Part shown: one piece after another, positions 1 through 7,993 of the stretch | How the letters are laid out: each line of letters opens with the position of its first letter | Numbering within the stretch: position 1 is the first letter of the stretch | From: an uncultured Dialister sp. | GTDB lineage: Bacteria; Bacillota; Negativicutes; Veillonellales; Dialisteraceae | Assembly: GCA_934178345.1 (NCBI GenBank) | Contig: CAKPQG010000014.1 | Span: forward strand, 1-59,639 | Length of the DNA stretch: 59,639 bases | Direction: 5' to 3' | Notes under the pieces: generated by a model | Database searches by the model: none | What the model was told of the DNA's origin: nothing | What the model saw: the letters and a program-made list of their open reading frames with translations, nothing else | Made by a program: the position numbers and the translations under genes

Positions 1-236
1 CAAAAAACGCCCTGACTGATAAAAATCAGCCAGGGCGTAAACCTTCACGCGGTACCACCTCGCACTATACTCGGAGGCCTTGTAACGCTGCCAAACGCCG
101 CATCCTACTTCATTCAGATACGGGACTTGCGGACGACTTTGTGAGGACTCTCTGCTGCCTTTCACCATACGGCAGCTCTCTGCCAGAGAACCGATTCACT
201 CGCTTCCGTTCCTTGTCTTTATTCAAAATTAAGCTT
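1..236 (-). promoter_or_regulatory. T-box riboswitch leader (gene lies beyond the left edge)
   Basis: On the minus strand the conserved T-box sequence AGGTGGTACCGCG (about 45-57) is followed by a GC-rich hairpin and a T run (about 3-38), which is the antiterminator/terminator pair of a tRNA-sensing leader. Stem I features (AGTGA bulge, GGTGAAAG distal loop) lie upstream. Aligning it with the Met T-box at 5.2 kb puts TCC or TCA, both serine codons, at the specifier position. That assignment is weak. The controlled gene, probably a tRNA synthetase or amino-acid gene, is outside the window. Confidence 0.9.
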
Positions 237-242
237 GTGACA

Positions 243-271
243 AGTATACACTTTGCATGTATGTTTGTAAA
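243..271 (-). promoter_or_regulatory. Promoter of the T-box leader
   Basis: Minus strand TTTACA, 17-bp spacer, TATACT. Start would fall near 236, just before T-box stem I. Confidence 0.7.
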
Positions 272-398
272 GAGGAAATTTTTAAGGACACGGCGCCCCA
301 CAAGAGGAGAGTATGCCGCGAATGGCATTCTCCTCTCGCTTTCGATATAATGAAGAAGCGATACACCCTGTCAGCTCCCCTACATTTCGAGGTATATA

Positions 399-899
399 AT
401 GACATTCATACAGCACTACGACTCCCCACTCGGCGACATCCTCCTCGCGGCGGATGTCGTGGGACTCACCGGCCTTTGGTTCGAGGAACAGAGACACTAT
501 GCCGCCACTCTCCCCGCAAAGACACAGACAAAAGAAACGCCCGCGCTGATGGAAGGCAGGCGCTGGCTGGACATCTATTTTGCAGGGAACGAGCCAGATT
601 TTACCCCGCCGCTTCATCCCATCGGCACTCCTTTCCGCATGGCCGTATGGAAGATTCTCCTTGAGATCCCCTACGGAGCGACCACGACCTATGGTGCCAT
701 CGCAAAGCGCCTCGCCAAAGAGCGCGGCATTCCCCAGATGTCCGCGCGTGCCGTCGGAAGCGCCGTCGGAAGAAATCCCATCTCCCTCATCATCCCCTGC
801 CACCGCGTCATAGGCAGGAACGGCCGCCTCACCGGCTACGCCGGAGGCCTTCACCGAAAAGCCTCTCTCCTCGCGCTGGAGAAGAAACGTGGAGACTAA
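399..899 (+). CDS. ogt: Methylated-DNA--protein-cysteine methyltransferase
   Basis: A 166-residue suicide DNA-repair protein that moves the alkyl group from O6-alkylguanine (or O4-alkylthymine) to its own cysteine. The C-terminal half has the active-site motif IPCHRVIG followed by TGYAGGLHRKASLLALE, both diagnostic of the Ogt/MGMT fold. The N-terminal part (about 1-70) matches the ribonuclease-like domain of the longer Ogt form, so this is not the short Ada-C type. ATG 399 is preceded by a GAGG about 7 bp upstream. It is monocistronic: the T-box promoter diverges on one side and a repeat tract follows directly after the TAA. No regulator binding site is visible. Confidence 0.95.
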   Translation: MTFIQHYDSPLGDILLAADVVGLTGLWFEEQRHYAATLPAKTQTKETPALMEGRRWLDIYFAGNEPDFTPPLHPIGTPFRMAVWKILLEIPYGATTTYGAIAKRLAKERGIPQMSARAVGSAVGRNPISLIIPCHRVIGRNGRLTGYAGGLHRKASLLALEKKRGD

Positions 900-1068
900 G
901 AGACTCGGAGACGTTAGACAAGGAGTCTTTAGACTTTAGACTTCAGATTTCAGACTTCTGACCTCTGACTTCTGACCTCTGATCTCTGACCTCTGACCTC
1001 TGACTTCTGATCTCCTAGTCACCAGTCACTAGTCACCAGTCACTAGTCACCCCAAAAACAGAAAGGAA
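900..1068 (+). repeat. Heptad-repeat tract between ogt and the phosphatase gene
   Basis: Runs of TCTGACY (about 950-1012) followed by AGTCACY heptads (about 1015-1052). Both have a 7-bp period. Here the GACT heptads lie in the orientation opposite to the flanking genes, unlike most copies in the window. Confidence 0.85.
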
Positions 1069-1074
1069 GCCATC

Positions 1075-1521
1075 ATGACCCACATTCTCTTTGTCTGCCA
1101 CGGCAACATCTGCCGCTCTCCCATGGCGGAATTCATCATGAAAGATCTCATCCGCAAAGCCGGATGGGAGAAGGAGATCACCGTGGACTCCGTCGCAGCG
1201 ACCACGGAAGAGATTGGAAATGATATGTACCCGCCCGCCAAGCGTATGCTCACGAAGAAGGGCATCCCCTTCACGCCCCGCCGCGCCCGCCTCATCACGA
1301 AGGAAGACTACGAGCGCTCGGACTACATCGTCTGCATGGATGAAGAAAATCTCTACGACCTCTCCCGCCTCACGCGCGGCGATCCGGAGAAGAAAGTCTC
1401 CCTCCTTCTCTCCTGGGCAGGACGGCGCGCCGAGGTCGCCGATCCCTGGTATACCGGAGACTTCGAAGAAACATATGACGATCTCGTAGAAGGCTGCCGC
1501 GCGCTGCTAGGGAAGCACTGA
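1075..1521 (+). CDS. Low-molecular-weight protein-tyrosine phosphatase
   Basis: A 148-residue cytosolic phosphatase of the LMW-PTP family. The P-loop CHGNICRS carries the nucleophile Cys8 and phosphate-binding Arg14, and the general acid is in ADPW near residue 123. It may dephosphorylate tyrosine or arginine residues; the substrate cannot be read from sequence. AAAGGAAG lies 6 bp before ATG 1075. The last codons and the TGA stop are contributed by a short MITE-A inserted at 1511, so the native C-terminus may have been changed by a few residues (ends LLGKH). A paralogue with a dead active site lies at 10.3 kb. Confidence 0.95.
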   Translation: MTHILFVCHGNICRSPMAEFIMKDLIRKAGWEKEITVDSVAATTEEIGNDMYPPAKRMLTKKGIPFTPRRARLITKEDYERSDYIVCMDEENLYDLSRLTRGDPEKKVSLLLSWAGRRAEVADPWYTGDFEETYDDLVEGCRALLGKH

Positions 1522-1555
1522 TTAAATCTGACTCTGCGATTGAATCAGCGTTTCC
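1511..1555. mobile_element. Short MITE-A (45 bp) over the phosphatase stop codon
   Basis: Ends GGAAGCACTGATT and AATCAGCGTTTCC form imperfect terminal inverted repeats. Flanks are CTAG at 1507-1510 and CTAG at 1556-1559, a 4-bp target duplication. It is an internal-deletion form of the 159-bp elements at 40590 and 51564. Confidence 0.8.
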
Positions 1556-1591
1556 CTAGAAACAGTGGGTGGTTAGCCATTGACGGTTAGC

Positions 1592-1627
1592 GATCCTGTG
1601 CGGTGCATCCACACGGGATCGTTTTTT
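1592..1627 (+). terminator. Terminator after the phosphatase gene
   Basis: GATCC-GTG and CAC-GGATC arms around GCGGTGCATC, then GTTTTTT. It is about 70 bp past the stop and next to the DnaA-box cluster. Confidence 0.75.
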
Positions 1628-1629
1628 AT

Positions 1630-1965
1630 TTATCCACAGAGTTGTTCACAGTTATTCACAAAATTGTGAATTGTGAAAAGTCACCCGTTCATAGTTTCGA
1701 CAGTGAGCCAAATCCCACACTTGTCCACCTTAGATATACACAGAAAATTGTGAATATCTGTGAATAAGTGAAATCAGCATCCGTCGGCATCTCTGAAACC
1801 GCAAGATTTCATCGTTCTCGCGCGTCTCCACGCTCTTGTTCACAACTGTGGATTCTGTGAATAGCCTATTCACACCCCGGCGCGCTGTTCCATTTTTTTG
1901 TAAAACATTCGTCAATAGGAAGTTCCCTCCTGTAAAAAAATGAGAAATCAAGAGAAATATAACGA
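1630..1965. other. DnaA-box cluster with AT-rich flank, candidate replication origin
   Basis: Three perfect TTATNCACA boxes lie at 1630-1638, 1652-1660 (both plus) and 1759-1767 (minus). One-mismatch boxes lie at 1642-1650, 1734-1742, 1749-1757, 1836-1844, 1856-1864 and 1866-1874, and there are weaker ones besides, all within about 245 bp. Many are spaced 10 bp apart (1642/1652, 1749/1759, 1856/1866). An AT-rich stretch at about 1888-1965 could be the unwinding element. It lies between convergent genes. No dnaA, dnaN or rpmH is in the window, so this is either oriC or a DnaA-titrating locus. Confidence 0.65.
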
Positions 1966-2027
1966 ATGAGCGAGAGACAAAGGAGCACCCCCTGTCCGCG
2001 TTGCGTGGATATCGGGGGGAAAATGCG

Positions 2028-2600
2028 TGACTGGTGACTGGTGGCTAGTGACTAGGGGCTAGGGATTGGGGATTGGGGATGAGTAGCCAGTGACTGGTGA
2101 CTGGTGACTGGTGACTGGAATGCCAGCTCATGGCATCGCCACTATTTATGCTTCGCGGCGCATTTCGTCATCCTGAGCGGAGTGAAATGTCGGATGTTCG
2201 ATCATGTAAAGGCGGAACAGTGAGAACTGAGTCGAAGGATCTGGCGCCGCACCACCCCCTTTGAACCCGCTGAACCTGTTGAACCCGCTGAACCTCTTTC
2301 GCACGCAATCCATGGGCGGCACGTCCCATAGGCTAAGTTTGAAAGCAGGGATGAGTGGCTAGTGGCTAGTGGCTAGGGATTAGGGACTAGGGATTAGGGG
2401 CACAAAGTGACTGGTGACTTGTGACTAGTAGCTAGGGACTAGTAGCTAGGGATTAGGTTTGCGATACGAGAAAACCACTAGTTTCAAACCTCCGCGGCAC
2501 CTCCATATTTTTATGCGCCGCCCCCCCGTTGAACCCGCTGAACCTGTTGAACCCGCTGAACCTCTTTCGCACGCAATCAAAGAACGGCACGTTCCATAAG
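2028..2600. repeat. Repeat mosaic between the DnaA-box cluster and amt
   Basis: GACT and GATTA heptads at about 2031-2125 and 2350-2455. A family E element (2166-2242) is followed by CGCCGCACCACC. A 9-bp repeat (GAACCCGCT/GAACCTGTT) occurs at about 2262-2300 and 2528-2570. I see no credible gene. Confidence 0.85.
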
Positions 2601-2625
2601 CTAACCCTGAACAAAACCCCTGAAC

Positions 2626-2658
2626 AAAAAAGAGCAGCGGACAAGCCGCTGCTCTTTT
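2626..2658 (-). terminator. Terminator of amt
   Basis: Arms AAAAGAGCAGCGG and CCGCTGCTCTTTT around ACAAG, symmetrical and about 15 bp past the amt stop. Confidence 0.9.
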
Positions 2659-2672
2659 GGCATATCTATTTC

Positions 2673-4487
2673 TTATTTCTTTTCTTCTTCGATGGGATAG
2701 TCCTGCAGAGCATCGTATCCTTCTTCGCCCGTGCGGATCTTCACCGCATTGTCGATGGTGGAGACGAAGACCTTGCCATCGCCATACTTGCCGGTATAGA
2801 GGGCCTTCTTCGCGACCTCGATGATGGTACGAGGAGAGATCTTGGATACCACGATGTCGATGCGGACCTTCGGCAGAAGTTTTGCCGAGACGGCAGCGCC
2901 GCGGTACATCTGGGTCTGTCCTTTTTCAAGGCCGTAGCCCAGCGCTTTCGTGACGGTCATGCCTGTGATGCCGATGGCTTCCATGGCAGCCTTCAGGATC
3001 TCGAAACGCTTATCCGAAGTAATAATGGTGACGCAGTAGAGGCGGTGTCCATCGGCCGGCAGTTCTTTCGGCACGATCTTTTCTGCTTCTGCTTTCTTTT
3101 CTTCTGCGAGCGGGACTTCGACGGCATCTTTCGGCGCCTTGCCTGCTTCCAGTGCTTCGACCGTGGTGTCCGGTGCCATCATGAAGTCTGCATAAGCAGA
3201 GACGAGGCCGTGTTCTTCGAAGTCAAGGCCATTGATTTCTTCTTCACGAGTGACGCGCAGACCATTCGTCGCTTTGATGATGCGGAATACAATGTTAATC
3301 GCAATGAATACATAAACAGCTACCACAACGACGCCGAGGACCTGGATCATGAGGAAATGCGGATTTCCTGTGTAGAGGAGGCCGTCTTTGACAGAGAAGA
3401 GACCGGTCAGGATGGTCCCGAGTGCGCCGCATACGCCGTGAGCGGAAATGGCGCCGACCGGGTCATCGATCTTCATCTTCTGATCGACGAATTCGACCGC
3501 ATAGACGATCGCGATACCAGCGATGACGCCGATCCAGAAGGAGCCGGCGACAGAAACGACATCCGTGCCTGCGGTGATGGCTACAAGACCAGCGAGGCCG
3601 CCGTTCAGTGTCATGGAGACATCCGGCTTGCCGTATTTCACCCAGGTGAGAAGCATGGTAGTGACAGCACCGGCAGCAGCCGCCATGTTCGTGGTGACCA
3701 TGATGCTGCCGACGGAGAGGATCGTATCATCGCCCGTCATAGAAACGGTGGAGCCGCCATTGAAACCGAACCAGCCCATCCACAGGATGAACATGCCGAG
3801 GCAGGCAAGCGTGATGGAGTGACCAGGGATTGCATTGACGCTGCCATCCTTATTGTACTTGCCAATTCTCGGTCCAAGCAGAGAGGCACCGACCAGAGCG
3901 CAGACACCGCCGACCATGTGTACACAGGTGGAACCGGCGAAATCATGGAAGCCAAGCTCGGAGAGCCAGCCGCCGCCCCAGATCCAGTGTCCGGAGATCG
4001 GATAGATCAGGAGAGAAATGACCACGGAGTAAATGCAGTAAGAGGAGAATTTCGTGCGTTCTGCCATCGCGCCAGAGACGATCGTCGCAGAAGTCGCGCA
4101 GAAGACGGTCTGGAAGAAGAGGTAGACCAGCGGAGGATAGCCTGCATCGCCCGTATCATAGTGAGTGACGAAGAGATCCGGCGTACCGATGATACCGCCG
4201 ATATCTTCCCCGAACATGAGCCCGAAGCCCAGGATCCAGAAAACGATGGTGCCCAGCGCAAAGTCCATGAAATTCTTCATGACGATGTTGCCTGCATTCT
4301 TCGCTCTCGTGAGCCCTGTCTCCACCATCGCAAACCCCGGCTGCATGAAGAAGACCAGGATAGCCCCCAGCAGTGTCCAGGTCGTATCCACAGCGGAGTA
4401 CTTGCCCTCCGCGTCCGCCGCCATGATCATGGTCGGCGTACACAAGGCCGCCGCCAAAAGCGGCCACTTGGCTAAAATTTTTCTCAT
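2673..4487 (-). CDS. amt: Ammonium transporter fused to a C-terminal PII domain
   Basis: A 604-residue membrane protein. Residues 1-24 form a signal peptide (LLAAALCTPTMIMAA) and the Amt channel follows with about 11 membrane segments, including GWFGFNGGS and the central HMVGG motif. After a Glu/Ala/Lys linker, residues about 483-604 are a complete PII (GlnB/GlnK) domain with the T-loop tyrosine (GQTQMYRGA), a GKYGDGK motif and the IRTGEEG C-terminus. PII normally plugs Amt as a separate protein, so here the sensor is tethered. ATG 4487 is chosen because GAAGGG sits about 8-10 bp upstream; a GTG 9 bp earlier is less likely. No separate glnK is present nearby. Confidence 0.95.
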   Translation of the reverse strand: MRKILAKWPLLAAALCTPTMIMAADAEGKYSAVDTTWTLLGAILVFFMQPGFAMVETGLTRAKNAGNIVMKNFMDFALGTIVFWILGFGLMFGEDIGGIIGTPDLFVTHYDTGDAGYPPLVYLFFQTVFCATSATIVSGAMAERTKFSSYCIYSVVISLLIYPISGHWIWGGGWLSELGFHDFAGSTCVHMVGGVCALVGASLLGPRIGKYNKDGSVNAIPGHSITLACLGMFILWMGWFGFNGGSTVSMTGDDTILSVGSIMVTTNMAAAAGAVTTMLLTWVKYGKPDVSMTLNGGLAGLVAITAGTDVVSVAGSFWIGVIAGIAIVYAVEFVDQKMKIDDPVGAISAHGVCGALGTILTGLFSVKDGLLYTGNPHFLMIQVLGVVVVAVYVFIAINIVFRIIKATNGLRVTREEEINGLDFEEHGLVSAYADFMMAPDTTVEALEAGKAPKDAVEVPLAEEKKAEAEKIVPKELPADGHRLYCVTIITSDKRFEILKAAMEAIGITGMTVTKALGYGLEKGQTQMYRGAAVSAKLLPKVRIDIVVSKISPRTIIEVAKKALYTGKYGDGKVFVSTIDNAVKIRTGEEGYDALQDYPIEEEKK

Positions 4488-4645
4488 TTTTACCACACCC
4501 TTCTAAAAAAAGAAATAAGAACTTTCCCGTACATAGAGAAAGCCCGGGCATATGCCCGGGCTCCATTGTCCAAAAGAAAAAGCCTCGATGCCCATGCATC
4601 AAGACCTCTTTGTCCTCTGTGTACTTGTCATTCATTGCTGAATAT
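4488..4645 (-). promoter_or_regulatory. amt leader with attenuator-like hairpins
   Basis: The roughly 155-nt leader contains a 15-bp stem with GU pairs (about 4578-4610; arms around ATGG) followed by TTTTTCTTTT, an intrinsic terminator placed before the gene. The 5' arm overlaps a small alternative hairpin, GAC-AAAGAG-GTC, whose hexaloop has A1 and G4, as in RNA targets of ANTAR antiterminators. Closer to the gene, 4541-4562 is a perfect 22-bp palindrome centred on CATATG. The layout suggests antitermination control; the ANTAR link is a guess. Confidence 0.55.
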
Positions 4646-4651
4646 GCAGAT

Positions 4652-4680
4652 ATAATAACGCTAAGAGCCGCCGCCGTCAA
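4652..4680 (-). promoter_or_regulatory. Promoter of amt
   Basis: TTGACG, 17-bp spacer, TATTAT on the minus strand. Confidence 0.75.
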
Positions 4681-4689
4681 GAGGGAAAA

Positions 4690-5180
4690 TGGGAAAAGTT
4701 GTCAGAAAAGGGAAATGGGGCGTGCTGCGCCTTGACCACGAATGAAAACCTCGCTTGAATAAGAAATTTGAAATGCGAAATGAGTGACTGGTAGCTAGGG
4801 ATTAGTGGCTAGGGATTAGGTTTGCGATACGAGAAAACCGCTAGTTTCAAACCTCCGCGGCGCTTCCATATTTTTATGCGCCGCACCACCACCGTTGAAC
4901 CTTCTGAAGTTTGAAAGCAGGGATGAGTAGCTAGGGATTGAGGATTGGGGATTAGGAGTGACTAGTGACTAGTGACTGGTGACTAGTGACTAGTGACTTG
5001 AATACCGCCTTCGGGCATCGCCCTATTTATACTCTGCGGCGAAGCCGCCACCTTCATTCCTAATTCCTCATTCCTAATTCCTAATTTATGCGAAGCTTTC
5101 ATCCCCAATCAAAGGAACAGCACGCCCCATGGGCTAACCCTGAACCCGCCAACCTGAACCTCTGAACCCATTACAAATTC
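4690..5180. repeat. Repeat mosaic between the amt and metQ promoters
   Basis: A complete example of the composite intergenic module: GATTA heptads, TTTCAAACCTCCGCGG, GCGGCGC hairpin, GACT heptads (about 4960-5000), TTCGGGCATCGCCC, GCGGCGAAGCCGCC, CATTC heptads (about 5053-5090), then CATGGGCTAACCCTGAACCC. No gene seen. Confidence 0.85.
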
Positions 5181-5184
5181 CCTC

Positions 5185-5213
5185 TTGACTTCCCATTCCC
5201 GAAAGTGTATAGT
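5185..5213 (+). promoter_or_regulatory. Promoter of the metQ T-box transcript
   Basis: TTGACT, 17-bp spacer, TATAGT. Confidence 0.8.
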
Positions 5214-5219
5214 AGTTTC

Positions 5220-5489
5220 AACTTCATAAAGGCAGTGAAGAGAAGAGTACATGAAAGACGCTGGCAAAGAGAGCTCCGGCCGGTGAGAAGGAGCGCAGAC
5301 GAATCCATGGAAGATGGCCTCTGAGCCTGGCATGCTGAATGATGAAGCAGCCCGGGATCTCCCGATATAGAGACAAGGTATCAAGGCCACGGCCGTCGTA
5401 CCTCATAAGGTGTCTCGAAGTGATTCAGACATAAAATTGGGTGGTAACACGAAGTATCTCGTCCCTTTCAGGGAGCGGGATTTTTTTAT
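5220..5489 (+). promoter_or_regulatory. Methionine T-box riboswitch upstream of metQ
   Basis: Stem I lies at about 5228-5330, with CCATGGAAG (about 5305) giving a likely ATG (Met) specifier. The T-box core GGGTGGTAACACG is at 5439-5451, and a terminator TCTCGTCCC-TTTC-AGGGAGCGGGA with seven T follows at 5456-5488. Uncharged tRNA-Met would favour antitermination and metQ expression. The specifier agrees with the methionine-type binding protein downstream. Confidence 0.88.
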
Positions 5490-5519
5490 TGCCCCGCATT
5501 TCCTACCAAGGAGGAAAAC

Positions 5520-6347
5520 ATGATGAAATTCACAAAAGCAATCGCACTGTCCCTCGCCGCTCTCGTAGCCACTGGCGCCATCGCAGGCTGCGGCGATCAG
5601 AAGAAAGAAGCCAAAGCACCGGCGGAAAAGAAAGAAATCACCGTCGGCATCACTTCCGGCTATTCCGAACAGGTCATGGACTTCGTCGCTAAGAAAGCGG
5701 AAAAAGAAGGCCTCAAGGTCAACCTCAAGACCTTCGGTGACTACGTCACCCCGGACTCCGCGCTCGCATCCGGCGACATCGACCTGAACTCCTACCAGCA
5801 TGGCCCGTACCTCGAAGCCTACAATGAAAAGAACGGCACGAAACTTATTTCCATCGGCAACACCTACCTCGCTCCGCTGCGCATCTACTCCAACAAAGTC
5901 ACCGACCTGAAAGACGTGCCGGACGGTGCGAAAGTTTCCATCCCGAACGATCCGTCCAACGGCGGCCGCGCCCTGCTTCTCCTCGACAAGAAAGGCCTCC
6001 TCAAGCTGAAGGAAGGCATCGACCCGACCAAGGCAGTCGTCGGTGATATCGTCGACAACCCGAAGCACCTCGAAATCCTCGAGCTCGAAGCGCCGCAGCT
6101 CCCGCGTTCCTTGGATGACGTAGCGATTTCTGTCATCAATGCCGGCTATGCAAAGGCTGCCAGCCTCGACACGAAGACCGCCCTCGCCACCGAAGACAAC
6201 ACCTCTCCTTATGTCAATATCATCGCAGCCCGCGAACAGGACAAGGATAACCCGACCTACCAGAAATTCGTCAAGATTTTCCAGTCTGAAGACGTCAAGA
6301 AATACATCAATGACAACTTCAGCGACGGCCTCGTTCCGGCATTCTGA
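5520..6347 (+). CDS. metQ: Methionine-type ABC transporter substrate-binding lipoprotein
   Basis: A 275-residue NLPA/MetQ-family lipoprotein. It has an N-terminal signal peptide with lipobox AIAGC (lipidated Cys about 24), a charged linker, and the binding domain beginning KKEITVGITSGYSEQVMDF. Typical motifs DLNSYQHGPYLEAYN and SIPNDPSNGGRAL are present. It should bind D/L-methionine and hand it to MetNI, but neither metN nor metI is in this window, so the permease must be elsewhere. AAGGAGG lies 5 bp before ATG 5520. Expression is controlled by the methionine T-box directly upstream. Confidence 0.92.
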   Translation: MMKFTKAIALSLAALVATGAIAGCGDQKKEAKAPAEKKEITVGITSGYSEQVMDFVAKKAEKEGLKVNLKTFGDYVTPDSALASGDIDLNSYQHGPYLEAYNEKNGTKLISIGNTYLAPLRIYSNKVTDLKDVPDGAKVSIPNDPSNGGRALLLLDKKGLLKLKEGIDPTKAVVGDIVDNPKHLEILELEAPQLPRSLDDVAISVINAGYAKAASLDTKTALATEDNTSPYVNIIAAREQDKDNPTYQKFVKIFQSEDVKKYINDNFSDGLVPAF

Positions 6348-6371
6348 TAGCAGGAGTTGACTGTCATCACA

Positions 6372-6425
6372 AAAGGCCCATCGGACCTCTTCCAGAAAAT
6401 GGAAATGGCCCGGTGGGCCTTTTTG
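6372..6425 (+). terminator. Terminator of metQ
   Basis: AAAGGCCCATCGG and CCGGTGGGCCTTTTT arms enclose a smaller TTCCAGAAAATGGAA hairpin. Confidence 0.9.
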
Positions 6426-6426
6426 C

Positions 6427-7195
6427 GCCTGAGTAGAATGAGGGACTGGGGACTGGGGACTGGGGACTAGTGACTGGTGACTAGTGACTGGGAGACTGGG
6501 AGACTGGGAGACTGGAGACGAGGAGACACCAGTCCCCCTGTCATCCCGAGCGCAGCCGAGCAATGCTATTAAGTTAAGGAAATCGTTAGCTACGTAACAT
6601 CTTGCTTCCCCCTTCGGGGGAAGTGCCGAAGGCAATAGGGGCATGCTAGCGGTATAGCGTGCTATGTTGAATAGTCCGATGCTATCGATATTCCAACACT
6701 TTCATGCAATACCGCTACGTAGCCCCCTCAGCCCTTCGGGCAGCTCCCCCGATGGGGAGCCAAGAACGTTCTGCCGCTTAACTTAATAGCATTACGCAGC
6801 CGAGGGATCTTTGTTGCACAGCGATTAGCACCACTCCTGCCCTTGCATGGAAAAACGCCTTCGTGCTGCGTTTTTCGATTTTCAAACTCTCGCCGCTCAT
6901 CGGTCTGCAAGGAAGATTTCTCGACTTCGCTCGAAATGACGATACGCTTGGAGCGCAGCCCCATCCTATTCGCGGCGAAGCCGCCACTACAACCCTGAAC
7001 CCTGAACCCCGAACCCTAAAGTTTGAAAGCAAGGATGCGTGGCTAGGGATTAGGGGTACCGAGCGACTGGTGACTGGTGACTTGAATACTACTTTCGAGC
7101 ATCACCCTATATATACTTGCGGCGAAGCCGCCACCTTCATTCCTAATTCCTCATTCCTAATTCCTCATTCAAACGAGGCTTTCATTCCTCATTTT
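6427..7195. repeat. Repeat mosaic before the response regulator
   Basis: GACT heptads (about 6445-6535), a family C element (6540-6941) split by MITE-B, CTGAA heptads (about 6988-7015), GATTA/GACT heptads (about 7028-7085), TTCGAGCATCACCC, a GCGGCGAAGCCGCC hairpin and CATTC heptads (about 7138-7175). An open frame runs through this into the regulator gene but has no ribosome site or recognisable protein. Confidence 0.85.
6561..6794. mobile_element. MITE-B copy 1 (234 bp)
   Basis: Terminal inverted repeats of 17-18 bp, (C/T)AATGCTATTAAGTTAAG and its complement. It interrupts a family C repeat, with CGCAGCCGAG duplicated at 6551-6560 and 6795-6804. Inside is a strong CTTCCCCC-TTC-GGGGGAAG hairpin. 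It has no coding capacity and the second copy at 54147 has the same length. Confidence 0.88.
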
Positions 7196-7198
7196 CCA

Positions 7199-7227
7199 TT
7201 CACACATCCCCCCCTTTCCTTTATAAT
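7199..7227 (+). promoter_or_regulatory. Promoter of the LytTR regulator gene
   Basis: TTCACA, 17-bp spacer, TATAAT. Confidence 0.7.
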
Positions 7228-7258
7228 AGATATAACTAAAAGGAAAGGGGATCTTTTT

Positions 7259-7993
7259 ATGTTACGCATCGCAACGGTCGACGACAATCCGGCCGACCTC
7301 AAAGAAATCAGGATATGCCTCTCGCATTATTTTCAGAAACGCGCCGGAAAAACGCCCATCGACTACACCATCACGGCCTACACCAGCGGATTATCCTTTC
7401 TGGAAGATTTTGAGAAAGGAGACTACGACCTCATCCTCCTTGACATCTACATGCCTCGCATGACCGGCATGCAGGTCGCCGAAGAGATCCGCGCCATTGA
7501 TGAGGACGCATGGATCATCTTCCTCACCACCAGCCGCGACCACGCGCTCGAAAGCTACAACGTCTTCGCCTCCGGCTACGTGCTAAAGCCGCTCCTTGAA
7601 AATGCGCCGCAGCTCGAAGCCCTTTTGACGCGTCTCCTCCCCGAGGATGCGCTCGCGGCAAAAACGCTCACCGTAAGGCTCGCCGGCGGCGAATGCCTCT
7701 CCATCCCCTACAGCCACATCCTCTACATGGACTGCCAGGGCAGCCGCGGCGCCGTCCTCCATCTCGAAGACCGCGCCATCGCCTCGCAGAACAGCTATCA
7801 GGAGCTGGCAGACATTCTCCTTAGCGATGAGCGCTTCCTCGAGTCCTACCATCGCCTCATCCTCAATATGAATGCCGTCACCGCCATGAAGGAAGATACA
7901 TTCCTGATGAAGGGAAATCACTCCCTCCCCATCAGCCGCCGGAAAAAGAAGGAAGTCAAGCAGCAGTACATGCAGTTTCTGCTGTCGAGATAA
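7259..7993 (+). CDS. LytTR-family response regulator
   Basis: A 244-residue AgrA/LytR-type regulator. Residues 1-125 are a receiver domain with acidic residues Asp8-Asp9 and phospho-acceptor Asp62 in LILLDIYMPR. The C-terminal about 140-244 is a LytTR DNA-binding domain (LSIPYSHILYMDCQGS, SYHRLILNMNAV, MKGNHSLPISRRKKKEV). ATG 7259 has AGGAAAGGGG upstream and its own promoter; translation of the frame further upstream would run through repeats. The matching GHKL sensor kinase follows at 8538, but a repeat mosaic of about 540 bp separates them. No peptide-pheromone gene is visible between or beside them, so the signal is unknown. Confidence 0.93.
   Translation: MLRIATVDDNPADLKEIRICLSHYFQKRAGKTPIDYTITAYTSGLSFLEDFEKGDYDLILLDIYMPRMTGMQVAEEIRAIDEDAWIIFLTTSRDHALESYNVFASGYVLKPLLENAPQLEALLTRLLPEDALAAKTLTVRLAGGECLSIPYSHILYMDCQGSRGAVLHLEDRAIASQNSYQELADILLSDERFLESYHRLILNMNAVTAMKEDTFLMKGNHSLPISRRKKKEVKQQYMQFLLSR

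Noticed and set aside
6863..7258. N-terminal extension of the LytTR regulator
   Set aside because: The frame is open but translates family C and heptad repeats; ATG 7259 has its own promoter and ribosome site.
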